Assembly (NCBI RefSeq): GCF_040096615.1
Contig: NZ_JBBMEJ010000001.1
Location: 1-64,000 of the forward strand
Length of the DNA: 64,000 nt
Reading direction: 5' to 3'
Origin: Blautia_A aquisgranensis
GTDB lineage: Bacteria; Bacillota; Clostridia; Lachnospirales; Lachnospiraceae
The position numbers were made by a program, and so were the translations under genes. This document shows, piece after piece, positions 33,362-42,432 of this stretch. A model generated the notes under the pieces. The model made no database searches and was not told where the DNA came from. It was given only the letters and a program-made list of their open reading frames with translations. Position 1 is the stretch's first letter, and the number at the start of each line of letters is the position of its first letter.

Positions 33362-33841
33362 TTACGCCATAGTGATCGGTGCAAGCTTGCCTCCTGTCAC
33401 ATCCAGAAGATCTTTCAACGGAACCTTCAGTGTCAGTCCTACTCTTCCTCCACTTACGTAAATCTCATCGAAATTTTCCGCAGACTGATCAAAAACTACC
33501 GGATAATTCTTTTTCATTCCAAGAGGACTGCAGCCACCACGAATGTAACCGGTGATCTTTGTAAGATCCTTGACATGAATCATATCTACCGTCTTCTCTC
33601 CCACAGCCTTCGCTGCTGCCTTACGGTCTACTTCTTTCTCGATCGGCACCACAAATACATAATAACCGCCGCTTTTCCCCTCCATAACAAGGGTCTTGAA
33701 AGACTGGTCATGTGGCGCTCCCGTAATATCCGCGCAGTGGATACCGTCTATGAACTCGCCACAGTCATATGTGATTGCCTCGTATTTTACTTTTTTCCGG
33801 TCCAGCATTCTCATTGCATTTGTTTTAGCTTCTTTTCCCAT
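33362..33841 (-). CDS. ybaK: Cys-tRNA(Pro)/Cys-tRNA(Cys) deacylase, YbaK family
   Basis: A 159-residue editing-domain protein that hydrolyses mischarged Cys-tRNA(Pro) or related species. Marks are KTNAMRMLDRKKVKYEA at the N-terminus, FKTLVM and VFVVPIEKEVDRKAAAKA in the middle, and GYIRGGCSPLGMKK near residue 105. The ATG at 33841 is preferred, with GAGGAG 8 nt upstream; an in-frame GTG at 33850 is closer than ideal. It is downstream of the RS-tailed membrane protein gene by 24 nt and probably cotranscribed. Confidence 0.92.
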   Translation of the reverse strand: MGKEAKTNAMRMLDRKKVKYEAITYDCGEFIDGIHCADITGAPHDQSFKTLVMEGKSGGYYVFVVPIEKEVDRKAAAKAVGEKTVDMIHVKDLTKITGYIRGGCSPLGMKKNYPVVFDQSAENFDEIYVSGGRVGLTLKVPLKDLLDVTGGKLAPITMA

Positions 33842-33865
33842 TTCTGTCACTCCTCAGGTATTCTT

Positions 33866-35143
33866 TTAATCGTCTTCCCATTCATCGTAGTCATCCAGCT
33901 CAAAGTCTGCCATATTTTCAATATCCAGCCGACGTTTTCTCTGCTGATCTTCTTCAAAATTTTCATATGTATCCATATCCGATATATATTCGCTATCATA
34001 TTCAACATCCTTCGAAACATCCCGGGAGTCGCGAATATCATAATCATCGGGATCTTCATATCTTGATCGCCTGAATGAGCCTGTACTTATATTCTTTCTT
34101 TCTGAATAGCCTTTATCGGAATATCTGCTACGGCTTCGATCCCGATTATCAGAACTCTTCAGATCACGACCGCCGGTTCTGCTCCTGTCAGAAGAACCCC
34201 TGGTTTTTTTACGGCTCTCGGAAAAACTGTTTCGGACATTAATACCTGTGTTGCTCTTTCTGTCACTACCTTTATGTCTGTTTTCAGAAGAATTTCTGCG
34301 TTCTGTATAACGCCTTTCTCTTTCTGATTCTTCACGCAAACGAGAGTTCTTTCTATCGCTTTCATCGTTCCTGCGATATGAACGATTGTCATTTCTCCTT
34401 TTCTCATCATCACGTCCTGAACGTTTTTCAGAAGAAACATTCTGTCTGTCACGGTTATCATAAGATGTATTATCAGACACTGTGTTCCTCTTTTTCGTGC
34501 AGTTATCACTTTTCTCCTCAGGTTTTTCTTCATCCTCATCGTCATCATCGCGTTCCCTGTTGATTGCAAACTGAATCGCAATTCCAAGAATTGCAATTCC
34601 AGCAGCTATTCCCACACCATACGGAAACTGTGCAAGCCCGCCAAGCTGTGCCAGAGAAACCCCTGCCAATATGCCGCCAAGAACACTGGTACCAATGATA
34701 ATCACACCTTTTGCATAGCGCATTGCCAGAATCCCAAGTCCCACACCAATCAGAAGGCACAGAAAAAAAGTAAAAGAACTTGTCGGATGCACCAGATAAA
34801 TACTCAACGAAACTCCGATACCAAATCCCAGTACAAAAATTCCGGCTCTGTAAATCAGAAATGAAACAATAGCCAGAACAACGCCCAGTCCCGCCATAGC
34901 ACCAATGATCATTTTCCAATCATTAACACCAGACAGATAAGTCACTCCAAATCCGGTGCAAGCACCGATAAGAAATCCAAAAAGCATCATCCAGAATCGC
35001 AGGATACGATATCCAAGAATACAGTTCAGAAGACCAAAAACGCAAATCACTCCATAAATAGCCATCATAAATCGATTAATCTGTTCCATACCTCCTACCC
35101 GCTGCAGAATGTCAAATACTCTTGACAACATATCCATACTCAT
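33866..35143 (-). CDS. DUF4203/TMEM198-like membrane protein with Arg/Ser-rich disordered tail
   Basis: A 425-residue protein. Residues 20-205 contain about seven hydrophobic segments rich in Gly, like DUF4203/TMEM198 domains. From about 210 to the end the sequence is extremely polar. It has a short Asp/Glu run, then about 150 residues dominated by Arg, Ser, Asp, Asn and Lys (repeated RS, RD, RR pairs such as SRSRYSDKGY), and an acidic Tyr/Asp-rich end (DYDEWEDD). The tail must be disordered and cytoplasmic by the positive-inside trend. The function is unknown. GGAGAAA precedes the first ATG; transcription probably begins with the transglutaminase-like gene upstream or nearby. Confidence 0.8.
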   Translation of the reverse strand: MSMDMLSRVFDILQRVGGMEQINRFMMAIYGVICVFGLLNCILGYRILRFWMMLFGFLIGACTGFGVTYLSGVNDWKMIIGAMAGLGVVLAIVSFLIYRAGIFVLGFGIGVSLSIYLVHPTSSFTFFLCLLIGVGLGILAMRYAKGVIIIGTSVLGGILAGVSLAQLGGLAQFPYGVGIAAGIAILGIAIQFAINRERDDDDEDEEKPEEKSDNCTKKRNTVSDNTSYDNRDRQNVSSEKRSGRDDEKRRNDNRSYRRNDESDRKNSRLREESERERRYTERRNSSENRHKGSDRKSNTGINVRNSFSESRKKTRGSSDRSRTGGRDLKSSDNRDRSRSRYSDKGYSERKNISTGSFRRSRYEDPDDYDIRDSRDVSKDVEYDSEYISDMDTYENFEEDQQRKRRLDIENMADFELDDYDEWEDD

Positions 35144-35207
35144 ATTATTTCTCCTTTCCTTCCATGATCAGCTCTCGGCCAACTTTAATCAGCTGTTCCT
35201 GCTGCTC

Positions 35208-36416
35208 TCAGAAAATAAAATATATCGTATAAAAATCATCCAGTACACCATAGTGGTATTCCACCTGTGTAAGCCCATTTAATTTCATATAATACTGTGC
35301 CACATTCTGAACCTCACCACTATCCAGCCATTCCTGACACGCTGCGTCAAACGCTTCCTGATTACTGAATTTAAAACGTACTACCGCCGCCTGATTATCC
35401 AGACGCATTTTACAATAATCATAAATTGTCTGCCAGTCATAAATATCAAAACAGCCCTGGTTCAAAACATAAAAATTCAGGTCTTCCGCTGTACATTTCG
35501 GAACGTTCAGTTCTGTAGATGGTGTATACATTTTCTCATATTCTTTCGGAAACGGGCAGAGATAATCATAAATAATCGTTTTATGCTCTTCCAATTGTGA
35601 AGCATTTCCATTCAGAAAATCCGGTTGATCACCATTAGTTGCATCTACATAATAATACGATTCTCCTATTTTTACAATATTCCAGGCATGTCCCTCTGTA
35701 CTTTCTCTTGTACTTCCGTCTACATAAATACAGGGAATCGAAAGTTTTTCCAAAAGATATTGAACAGCTCCCGCATACCCCGCACAGACAGCTGATTTCT
35801 TCCAGAAAACTCCGGCTATATTCTGATCATCTTCTCCGGTCTCATATCTGGTATTATCAATCACATAGGTATATACTATACGAACTTTTTCATAATCAGA
35901 AGAGCCCTCAGGAATCCGTTTTTCAACTTCCTGATAACTTTCTTCCATGGCAGTTTTTATTTCTTCAATCTCACTTTTTGAATAAGTATATCCTGGTGTA
36001 AACAGGCAATAATTCCGATCAGAATATGTAGTTTTGTAAATTTTTTTGCGATTATGCACCCAAAATACTTCCGGATGATCTTTCAAAACAGCATGATAAG
36101 TCCGGTCAATACTATCATCATCAGCAAGCGTCAGATAAAACTGTTCTTTTCTGTCGCGAATTCCTTTCAAAATTTCTCTGTAAACCCGCTGTTCGTCTTT
36201 GGAAAGTTGCTTGAAATAGTATTCCTGATGTTCCTCATCTGTCTGCGCCACATCCATATTTCTTAAGTCCCGAACTTCCTGTGGTTCTTCTTCCCAGAGT
36301 TCTTTAGCTGCAGACCATATTTTATTCAGCGTTCCTGCCTGAATATAGCAAGGCTGCCATAAAATAAATGTCGATATTATCATTGCTGCTAAACAACAAA
36401 AAAATCTTTTTTCCAT
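35208..36416 (-). CDS. Secreted transglutaminase-like protein
   Basis: A 402-residue protein with an N-terminal signal peptide (about residues 1-27) and no cell-wall anchor. Residues 170-260 form a transglutaminase/protease-like core with the catalytic Cys in SAVCAGYA, His in STEGHAWNIV and Asp in YYVDATNGD. Such bacterial proteins act as peptidases or transglutaminases on cell-surface proteins; the specific activity is unknown. The gene is noticeably more AT-rich than the core genes around it. It lies between the RS-tailed protein and the NlpC/P60 protein on the same strand. No confident promoter was identified. Confidence 0.87.
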   Translation of the reverse strand: MEKRFFCCLAAMIISTFILWQPCYIQAGTLNKIWSAAKELWEEEPQEVRDLRNMDVAQTDEEHQEYYFKQLSKDEQRVYREILKGIRDRKEQFYLTLADDDSIDRTYHAVLKDHPEVFWVHNRKKIYKTTYSDRNYCLFTPGYTYSKSEIEEIKTAMEESYQEVEKRIPEGSSDYEKVRIVYTYVIDNTRYETGEDDQNIAGVFWKKSAVCAGYAGAVQYLLEKLSIPCIYVDGSTRESTEGHAWNIVKIGESYYYVDATNGDQPDFLNGNASQLEEHKTIIYDYLCPFPKEYEKMYTPSTELNVPKCTAEDLNFYVLNQGCFDIYDWQTIYDYCKMRLDNQAAVVRFKFSNQEAFDAACQEWLDSGEVQNVAQYYMKLNGLTQVEYHYGVLDDFYTIYFIF

Positions 36417-36448
36417 TTAAATTCCTTTTACTCTGTAAATATTGTAAG

Positions 36449-36482
36449 AAAGGACAGTCTCCCGCAGGAGACTGCCCTTTCT
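36449..36482 (-). terminator. Terminator of the NlpC/P60 gene
   Basis: Stem of GGACAGTCTCC and GGAGACTGCCC with a 4-nt loop CGCA, followed leftward by a weak T-rich stretch. Confidence 0.6.
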
Positions 36483-36496
36483 TCAGTCGCTGTCTC

Positions 36497-38377
36497 TTAA
36501 TTTTCCAGTTCCAGTGTTTCTACGTCATCAAATGTATCCACTGTATCTTCGATATCTTCCTGATCAAGTGTCAGAGTTTCAACAATCTCTTCCTCTTCTT
36601 CATCCTGCAATGCTGTATTCTTAAAATCAGCAAGAATATCACTATTATCAGCCGAATCTCCGGATGCCAGCACTTCTTTTAACGCACTGGATTTTACTAC
36701 ATCTGTAAGTGCTGTTTCTGTCGTCTCACTTATGGTATCTTCATCAGCTACTTCTTCAACGGTTTCATCACTGTAGAAAGACGGCTGTCTAATATAACGG
36801 AAACTCGCACTGTAAGCTTCTCCTACAGTTACTCCATTTTTACTGGAAGAACAATGTACCGCAATCCAATCTCCTGAATCTGTCTTACCACACAGAATAC
36901 CAACATGATTGTCGCTTCCTGCTTCCGGTCCTCTCTGGAATACAAGATCTCCAGGTTTAGCATCTGCCTCACTGACCACATTAGCCTTTTCCCACTGATC
37001 AGAGGTTCCATCACCAACAACAGACTGCATGCCCGGATCCTGGTAACCATTAATCACTGCCCAAGTTACGAATCCACTGCAATCCAAGCCGTATGCCCGC
37101 AATGTACCAGAGCTTTTACTTCCCTCTGCTGTAACCTTCTCAACAGCTCCCCAGCTCGGGTCACTGCCGATAGCATTGGATTTACCACCCCAAAAATATC
37201 CAACTTTACCAACCAGAGAATATGCAGCTGTAATTACATCTACTCGATCTTCTGAAACATTATCTCCAACGCTTTCTCTTACAAATCCTTTGGACGCTGT
37301 AACAACCGCACAAAGTAATTCGCAGTCTGTCTCAACATATTTCTTAAGAATCGTTCGATCTGCTTTTGAAATATTATTCTTCTTGATGTAATAATTGATC
37401 TTAAGATTTCCATAGGACACTTTAGTAATATCCTGTTTATCTCTCACGATTGGATTCATTTCTGCGAATATCTTCGCAAGTTCAGTTTTACTGGACGCAT
37501 CCATATTAAATGATGACACTCCATTCTGACTCTGCCGGTATACATATACCGCCAGAATATCCTGCCAGTTACGCACCAGAATAGTATCATCTGTAAGTTT
37601 GTTACTTTCTTTATATTCCTGCTCAATCTGATCCATCACAGATGCAAAATCGTCAGAAAATGTAAGATTGTAATTATTTTTCAGGCTGTCCAGATAAAAT
37701 TCTTTTCCTGCATGAAGATTAGATACCATATTTGTCAAATATACAGGACTTCCTATCTGTGTCGCAGTAGCATTATTTCCTTTATTTTCTTTTTCAGAAT
37801 CCTTATTAGTATCTTCAGACTTCTTTATATCTTTTTTAGTATCACCAGCAATTGCTGCCAGTTTTTCTTCCGCTGATACAAGGACAGAATAATTCGTAAC
37901 CTTGGCTTTATCTGAATCTGACAATGCTTCATATGCTGCACGAGCTTCCTGAATCTGCGTTTTTGTCTGCACGGTAATACTCTCCGGCAGTGCATTAATC
38001 TTATTAATAACATCCTGCACCGTTTCAGAACTATCCGGTGTCTCAGTCGGCTTCGGTGTTGCTGTCGGTTCCGGTGTCGCGGTTGGTTCCGGCGTCGCGG
38101 TCGGTTCTGGTGTCGGTGTTTCTATTGGCTCCGGTGTTGCTGTCGGCTCCGGTTCCGGTGTTTCTATTGGCTCTGGCGCTGCGGTCGGCTCTGGTTCCGG
38201 TGTTTCTATTGGCTCCGGTTCCGGTGTTTCAGTCGGTTCCGATGGCATCGTTTCGCCACTGTCATCACTGACAACAGTCCCTGTTTCCTCTGAAGCCATA
38301 ACCCCAGCGGGTGATGTCAGTACCATAGCTGATAACGTCGTGATGCATAAAAACTTATTCAGGTACTTGTTCTTCAT
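36497..38377 (-). CDS. Secreted NlpC/P60 endopeptidase with Pro/Glu/Thr repeat stalk
   Basis: A 626-residue cell-wall hydrolase. The signal peptide covers about residues 1-28. A repeat stalk of ETPEPEP/TATPEP units runs from about 45 to 112, and a helical FIVAR-like segment covers 120-175 (KINALPESITVQTKTQIQEA). A long middle region follows, and the NlpC/P60 domain lies at about 385-530, with the catalytic Cys in YGLDCSGFV and His in DNHVGIL. It should cleave peptide cross-links in peptidoglycan. The acidic C-terminal tail (about residues 545-626) has no anchor motif. The repeat region is coding, not CRISPR. Confidence 0.9.
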   Translation of the reverse strand: MKNKYLNKFLCITTLSAMVLTSPAGVMASEETGTVVSDDSGETMPSEPTETPEPEPIETPEPEPTAAPEPIETPEPEPTATPEPIETPTPEPTATPEPTATPEPTATPKPTETPDSSETVQDVINKINALPESITVQTKTQIQEARAAYEALSDSDKAKVTNYSVLVSAEEKLAAIAGDTKKDIKKSEDTNKDSEKENKGNNATATQIGSPVYLTNMVSNLHAGKEFYLDSLKNNYNLTFSDDFASVMDQIEQEYKESNKLTDDTILVRNWQDILAVYVYRQSQNGVSSFNMDASSKTELAKIFAEMNPIVRDKQDITKVSYGNLKINYYIKKNNISKADRTILKKYVETDCELLCAVVTASKGFVRESVGDNVSEDRVDVITAAYSLVGKVGYFWGGKSNAIGSDPSWGAVEKVTAEGSKSSGTLRAYGLDCSGFVTWAVINGYQDPGMQSVVGDGTSDQWEKANVVSEADAKPGDLVFQRGPEAGSDNHVGILCGKTDSGDWIAVHCSSSKNGVTVGEAYSASFRYIRQPSFYSDETVEEVADEDTISETTETALTDVVKSSALKEVLASGDSADNSDILADFKNTALQDEEEEEIVETLTLDQEDIEDTVDTFDDVETLELEN

Positions 38378-38480
38378 ATTTAATAAGATGCTCCCTTCTT
38401 TCCTTGAACATCCCTTTACTTCCCCTATAATAAAGGTCTGCCTTAAACCATATTAGATAACTTAAAGTTTTACTTTGCTT

Positions 38481-38509
38481 ATTTTATCATAGGAATTTTA
38501 TGAAATCAA
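38481..38509 (-). promoter_or_regulatory. Promoter of the NlpC/P60 gene
   Basis: -35 TTGATT (38504-38509), 17-nt spacer and -10 TAAAAT (38481-38486) on the minus strand. The leader would be about 100 nt. Confidence 0.5.
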
Positions 38510-38596
38510 CCGTTCTGGCAGTATAACCTCTCCAATTTATTTATTTTTCACTTTTTATTCACATTTTTGCAAAAATCTTTTCCAAATATAAAAACA

Positions 38597-38625
38597 CAAA
38601 AACTGCAGTGCCTACACACTGCAGT
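38597..38625 (-). terminator. Terminator of the zinc phospholipase C-like gene
   Basis: Perfect stem ACTGCAGTG (38602-38610) / CACTGCAGT (38617-38625) followed leftward by five Ts and further T-rich sequence. Confidence 0.75.
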
Positions 38626-38643
38626 CTCTGCCGTATACTGTTT

Positions 38644-39240
38644 TCAGGCCACAATGACCGGCTGACCTTCCATATGAAACTGTCTTCTGACACAGAGCTG
38701 GAAAATTCCCTGTACTACCTGATAGCATACCCGCAGGATAAAACGGATATCATCTGCAATACATCTCGGACTCTCCAGGTAATATGCGTGACGCTCACGG
38801 ATATATTCCACAAGTTCCTCAAAGCTGTCGAACTGCTTCGCTTCTTCCAGCTGACTGTCTGCGTTGCCGCTTAAGATACACTCTTTCAGGCGGTTCTTCA
38901 GTTCAGCCTCGTAGGAATTATGTTCTGCAAGATTTCCTTTGTATGTTCTGTTATGAGGAAAAGTAAAATAATCAGCCATATAATGCATGACTTCACCGAA
39001 CCTGCGCCAGTAAACTCTGGCATTGTCCACTTCCGGATTCCGTTCAACCAGTTCTCTCATCTTACTCTGAAGCTGATTGAAAGTTCCATAGAACTCGTGT
39101 CTTGTAGTAAGAAACGACGGTTTCAGATCCGGCATGATGTTACCCAAGCAAAACGCTTTTCTGTGCTGCTGAAGACTATACACCTCAGACATCTGGTCAG
39201 CCAGGTATCTGCCTAACAGTATATGTGATTTTTTACGCAA
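38644..39240 (-). CDS. Zinc-dependent phospholipase C-like protein
   Basis: A 198-residue protein of the bacterial zinc-dependent phospholipase C/S1-P1-like helical family. Possible metal ligands lie in KSHILLGRYL, GNIMPDLKPSF, TRHEFYG, VMHYMADYFTFPHNR and the LAEHNSYE helix. No signal peptide is evident, unlike secreted phospholipases, so a cytoplasmic hydrolase or binding role is possible. A TTG start at 39240 is preferred for its AGAGGG RBS; an ATG at 39276 lacks one. A promoter lies at 39356-39384. Confidence 0.8.
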   Translation of the reverse strand: MRKKSHILLGRYLADQMSEVYSLQQHRKAFCLGNIMPDLKPSFLTTRHEFYGTFNQLQSKMRELVERNPEVDNARVYWRRFGEVMHYMADYFTFPHNRTYKGNLAEHNSYEAELKNRLKECILSGNADSQLEEAKQFDSFEELVEYIRERHAYYLESPRCIADDIRFILRVCYQVVQGIFQLCVRRQFHMEGQPVIVA

Positions 39241-39355
39241 TTGTTTCCCTCTTCCTTCTTTCCTGATCCAGATCATGACCGGCTACAACAGTAAAATGGC
39301 TCCGCCCGGTCACTCGCTGAAATCCATAAAGTATTCGTTTGTCGGAACCAACTTT

Positions 39356-39384
39356 ACTATAGCACCATTTTTCAAAATAGGCAA
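39356..39384 (-). promoter_or_regulatory. Promoter of the zinc phospholipase C-like gene
   Basis: -35 TTGCCT (39379-39384), 17-nt spacer and -10 TATAGT (39356-39361) on the minus strand. Confidence 0.5.
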
Positions 39385-39437
39385 ATAAAGTTTGTGTGAA
39401 AAATGTGATTTTTCAAAGAAAGAACGGGGCATATTTT

Positions 39438-40370
39438 CTACAGTTCCTTAAAATCCGGTGTCCCGTACAGGTCGAACGGGGTTGACTGATAAACGTAATA
39501 ATTCAGCCAGTTTGTATAAAGGTTGTTCGCATGTGCTCGCCATGTGAGCAGTGGCTTGTTGTTTGGATCATCGTTCTCGTAGTAGTTCTTCGGAATCTCA
39601 ATCGGAAGACCCTTGGCAAGGTCGCGCTTGTACTCTCCGTCCAGGGTCACACGGTCGTATTCCGGATGTCCCATAACGAAGATCTTGCGGCCGCCCTCTG
39701 CCATGGCAAGGAAAAGACCTGCTTCCTCACTCTCCGCCAGAATGGTCAGATCTTTGCAGGCACGGATATCTTCGATCGGAACCTCTGTATGTCTGGAATG
39801 CGGGGCAAGAAATACATCATCAAAGCCACGTACAAGCGGGATCTTGCGGTTCAGGACCTTATGCCAGAAAAGACCGAACATTTTTTTGTCCAGAGGCTTT
39901 TTCTCCAGGCCATAGAAGTGGTACAGGCTGGCCTGCGCCGCCCAGCAGAGAAAGATCGTGGAGGTCACATGCTTCTCAGTCCAGTTCATGATCTCCGTCA
40001 GCTCCTCCCAGTAGTCTACCTCCTCAAAAGGCATCTGCTCCACCGGCGCTCCTGTAATGATCATTCCATCGAATTTACGTTTCTTAACATCTGAAAAAGT
40101 CTCATAGAATTTATTCAGATGACTGAGAGATGTGTTTTTTGCCTCGTGGCTTTCCACAGCCATAAAAGTCACATCCACCTGCAGCGGTGTATTGGAAAGA
40201 GAGCGCAGAAGCTGCAGCTCTGTCTCTTCTTTCAGCGGCATCAGATTCAGGATTAGAATCTGAATCGGACGGATGTCCTGATGCATGGCACGCTTCTCAT
40301 CCATCACAAATATATTTTCTCTTTCAAGGATCTCCTTTACCGGAAGATCTCCCTGTGTTTTGATCGGCAT
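39438..40370 (-). CDS. metA: Homoserine O-acetyltransferase (MetA family)
   Basis: MetA acylates homoserine in methionine synthesis. The 310-residue protein has the nucleophile Cys142 in FLCWAAQASLYH, and the catalytic His/Glu segment is in GHPEYDR. Residue 111, which in characterised relatives sets the acyl donor, is Glu (GAPVE-QMPFEEVDYW), the residue associated with acetyl-CoA rather than succinyl-CoA. The enzyme is therefore called an acetyltransferase. It is about 90 nt downstream of ligA on the same strand. No SAM riboswitch or T-box was recognised in the short gap. Confidence 0.93.
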   Translation of the reverse strand: MPIKTQGDLPVKEILERENIFVMDEKRAMHQDIRPIQILILNLMPLKEETELQLLRSLSNTPLQVDVTFMAVESHEAKNTSLSHLNKFYETFSDVKKRKFDGMIITGAPVEQMPFEEVDYWEELTEIMNWTEKHVTSTIFLCWAAQASLYHFYGLEKKPLDKKMFGLFWHKVLNRKIPLVRGFDDVFLAPHSRHTEVPIEDIRACKDLTILAESEEAGLFLAMAEGGRKIFVMGHPEYDRVTLDGEYKRDLAKGLPIEIPKNYYENDDPNNKPLLTWRAHANNLYTNWLNYYVYQSTPFDLYGTPDFKEL

Positions 40371-40461
40371 TGTTAGCCCTCCTTTATGTATAAGGTGAAT
40401 CCCTCAGAAATCACCCTTATCTTCATTTATGAAGCCGGATATTTCTCACATTCCAACTGTC

Positions 40462-42432
40462 TCAGTTTTCGCTTCCGCGTCCTGCAAGCTTGAGAAAATC
40501 CTCCTCAGACAGAATCGGTATCTCAAGTTCTCTGGCCTTTTTATTTTTGGACGAATTGGACTGCACATCGTTATTGATGAGATAATTCGTCTTTTTTGTT
40601 ACAGAGCCGGTCACCTTACCTCCCAAAGATTCGATCAGCTCTTTGGCCTCACTACGATTTCCGAAATGTACCAGGCTTCCTGTGATCACGAAGTTCATTC
40701 CTGCAAAAATCTGCTCCTGCTTCGGTCCCTCTTCCTGAATATGAAGAAAGCTCATCAGATGATCCAGTCGCCGGTTATTCTCTTCATTTTTAAAATACTC
40801 CACAAGATTCCCGGCGATCACTGGCCCGATAGTATCAATATCGCTGACCTCTTCCAGATCTGCATGGCGGAGCTTCTCCAGGTCGTTGTCAAAATGACGA
40901 CAGATCACCTTCGCATTGGCAATACCGATGTTGGCAATGCCAAGGCTGTAGATCACCCGTGGAAGCGTAGTCTCTTTCGTCTTCTCCAGGCTGTCGATCA
41001 GATTGTCATAGGATTTCTGGCCAAAGCCCTCCATCTCCACGATCTCATCCTTATATCTGCTGATCTCAAAAATATCGCCAAAATCATGGATAAAACCTCT
41101 TGCGATAAATTTCTCCAGTGTAGCCTCAGAAAGTCCGTCGATATTCATGGCATCCCTGCTTGTAAACAGTGCAAAAGATTTGATCTTTTTCGCCGGGCAG
41201 TCCGGGTTCGGGCAGAAAAGGCTCTCCACCTCATTCTCCTTACGGATCACGGTATCCTGGCCACACGCCGGGCAGGTCGGTGGAATCGGTGCATTTCCGC
41301 TTCCAGTAAGATTCTCCGCGATCTGCGGAATGATCATATTCGCTTTGTAAACACGGATCGTATCTCCAATTCCAAGCTTCAGCTCTTTCATGATGCTGAT
41401 GTTATGAACGCTGGCTCTGCTGACCGTGGTACCCTCCAGCTCCACAGGTTCAAAGATCGCCACCGGATTGATAAGGCCTGTTCTTGACGGACTCCACTCG
41501 ATCTCCAGAAGCTTCGTGTCACGCATCTCGTCCGCCCATTTAAATGCCATGGCATTGCGTGGAAACTTCGCTGTGGTTCCCAGGGATTCCCCATAGGAAA
41601 TATTGTCATACAGGGCAACCAGTCCGTCCGATGGAAAATCATTCTTCGTAACTGCTTCCGCAAAATAATCCATCGCCGCATCCAGGGTTTCTCCTGTGAC
41701 CTTACGGTACTCCACAACCTCGAAGCCCTGTCCGGCCAACCACTTGAACTGTTCTTCTCTGGAATTCTTAAAATCCACTCTGTCTGCACTTACCAGAGAA
41801 AAGGCATAAAAACGCACATTTCTCTTCGCAGTGATCTCGTTATTCAGCTGGCGGACTGAACCGCTGCAGAGGTTCCTTGGATTTTTATATCTGGCATCCG
41901 CATCTCCGATCTGTTCATTGATCCGCTCAAAATCAGAATAGGTGATAATCGCCTCTCCTCGGAGTACCAGCCTTCCCTTAAAAGAAATCTTCAAAGGAAT
42001 GTTCTTGAATACTCTGGCATTGTTGGTGATCACCTCGCCTACGATACCGTTTCCTCTGGTGACAGCCTTGATAAGCTCTCCATTCTCATAGGTCAGTACT
42101 ATGGTAAGTCCGTCCATCTTCCAGGAAAGAAGGGTCGGATGATCTCCGATAAATTCCCGCAGTGCTTCTCTCTCCTTCGTCTTATCCAGAGAAAGCATCG
42201 GTCGCTCATGCTCCTCCTTGGGAAGCTGATCAACTGCTTCGTATCCTACATTAACGGTGGGACTGTCTGCCAGAACCACCCCTGTTTCTTTCTCCAGAGC
42301 TTCCAGCTGGTCGTACAGAGCGTCGTACTCCACGTTTGGCATGATCTCCCTGTCTTCCTGATAATACGCCTTTGATGCTTCCCGGAGCCTTGCCCCCAGT
42401 TCTTTCATTTCTTTGATGGTTTCTTCGTTCAT
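40462..42432 (-). CDS. ligA: NAD-dependent DNA ligase
   Basis: LigA seals nicks using NAD+. The 656-residue protein has the Ia/NTase domain with the adenylated Lys105 in SWKMDGLTI, the OB fold, a Cys4 zinc finger near residue 400 (CPACGQ and CPNPDCPAK), helix-hairpin-helix repeats, and a C-terminal BRCT domain (FVITGSLVHFGNRSEAKE). The start at 42432 has AGGAGGAAGG upstream; a longer in-frame reading to 42531 lies within rluF. Its first 182 nt are also read in another frame as the end of rluF. It is slightly shorter than the typical 670 residues. Confidence 0.95.
   Translation of the reverse strand: MNEETIKEMKELGARLREASKAYYQEDREIMPNVEYDALYDQLEALEKETGVVLADSPTVNVGYEAVDQLPKEEHERPMLSLDKTKEREALREFIGDHPTLLSWKMDGLTIVLTYENGELIKAVTRGNGIVGEVITNNARVFKNIPLKISFKGRLVLRGEAIITYSDFERINEQIGDADARYKNPRNLCSGSVRQLNNEITAKRNVRFYAFSLVSADRVDFKNSREEQFKWLAGQGFEVVEYRKVTGETLDAAMDYFAEAVTKNDFPSDGLVALYDNISYGESLGTTAKFPRNAMAFKWADEMRDTKLLEIEWSPSRTGLINPVAIFEPVELEGTTVSRASVHNISIMKELKLGIGDTIRVYKANMIIPQIAENLTGSGNAPIPPTCPACGQDTVIRKENEVESLFCPNPDCPAKKIKSFALFTSRDAMNIDGLSEATLEKFIARGFIHDFGDIFEISRYKDEIVEMEGFGQKSYDNLIDSLEKTKETTLPRVIYSLGIANIGIANAKVICRHFDNDLEKLRHADLEEVSDIDTIGPVIAGNLVEYFKNEENNRRLDHLMSFLHIQEEGPKQEQIFAGMNFVITGSLVHFGNRSEAKELIESLGGKVTGSVTKKTNYLINNDVQSNSSKNKKARELEIPILSEEDFLKLAGRGSEN

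Noticed and set aside
38038..38260. Periodic repeats resembling a CRISPR array
   Set aside because: The period corresponds to Pro-Glu-Thr units in the stalk of the NlpC/P60 protein; there are no unique spacers.
40371..40461. Inverted repeat between ligA and metA considered as terminator or riboswitch
   Set aside because: 7-8 bp stem without a T-run and too short for a SAM riboswitch or T-box; no call made.
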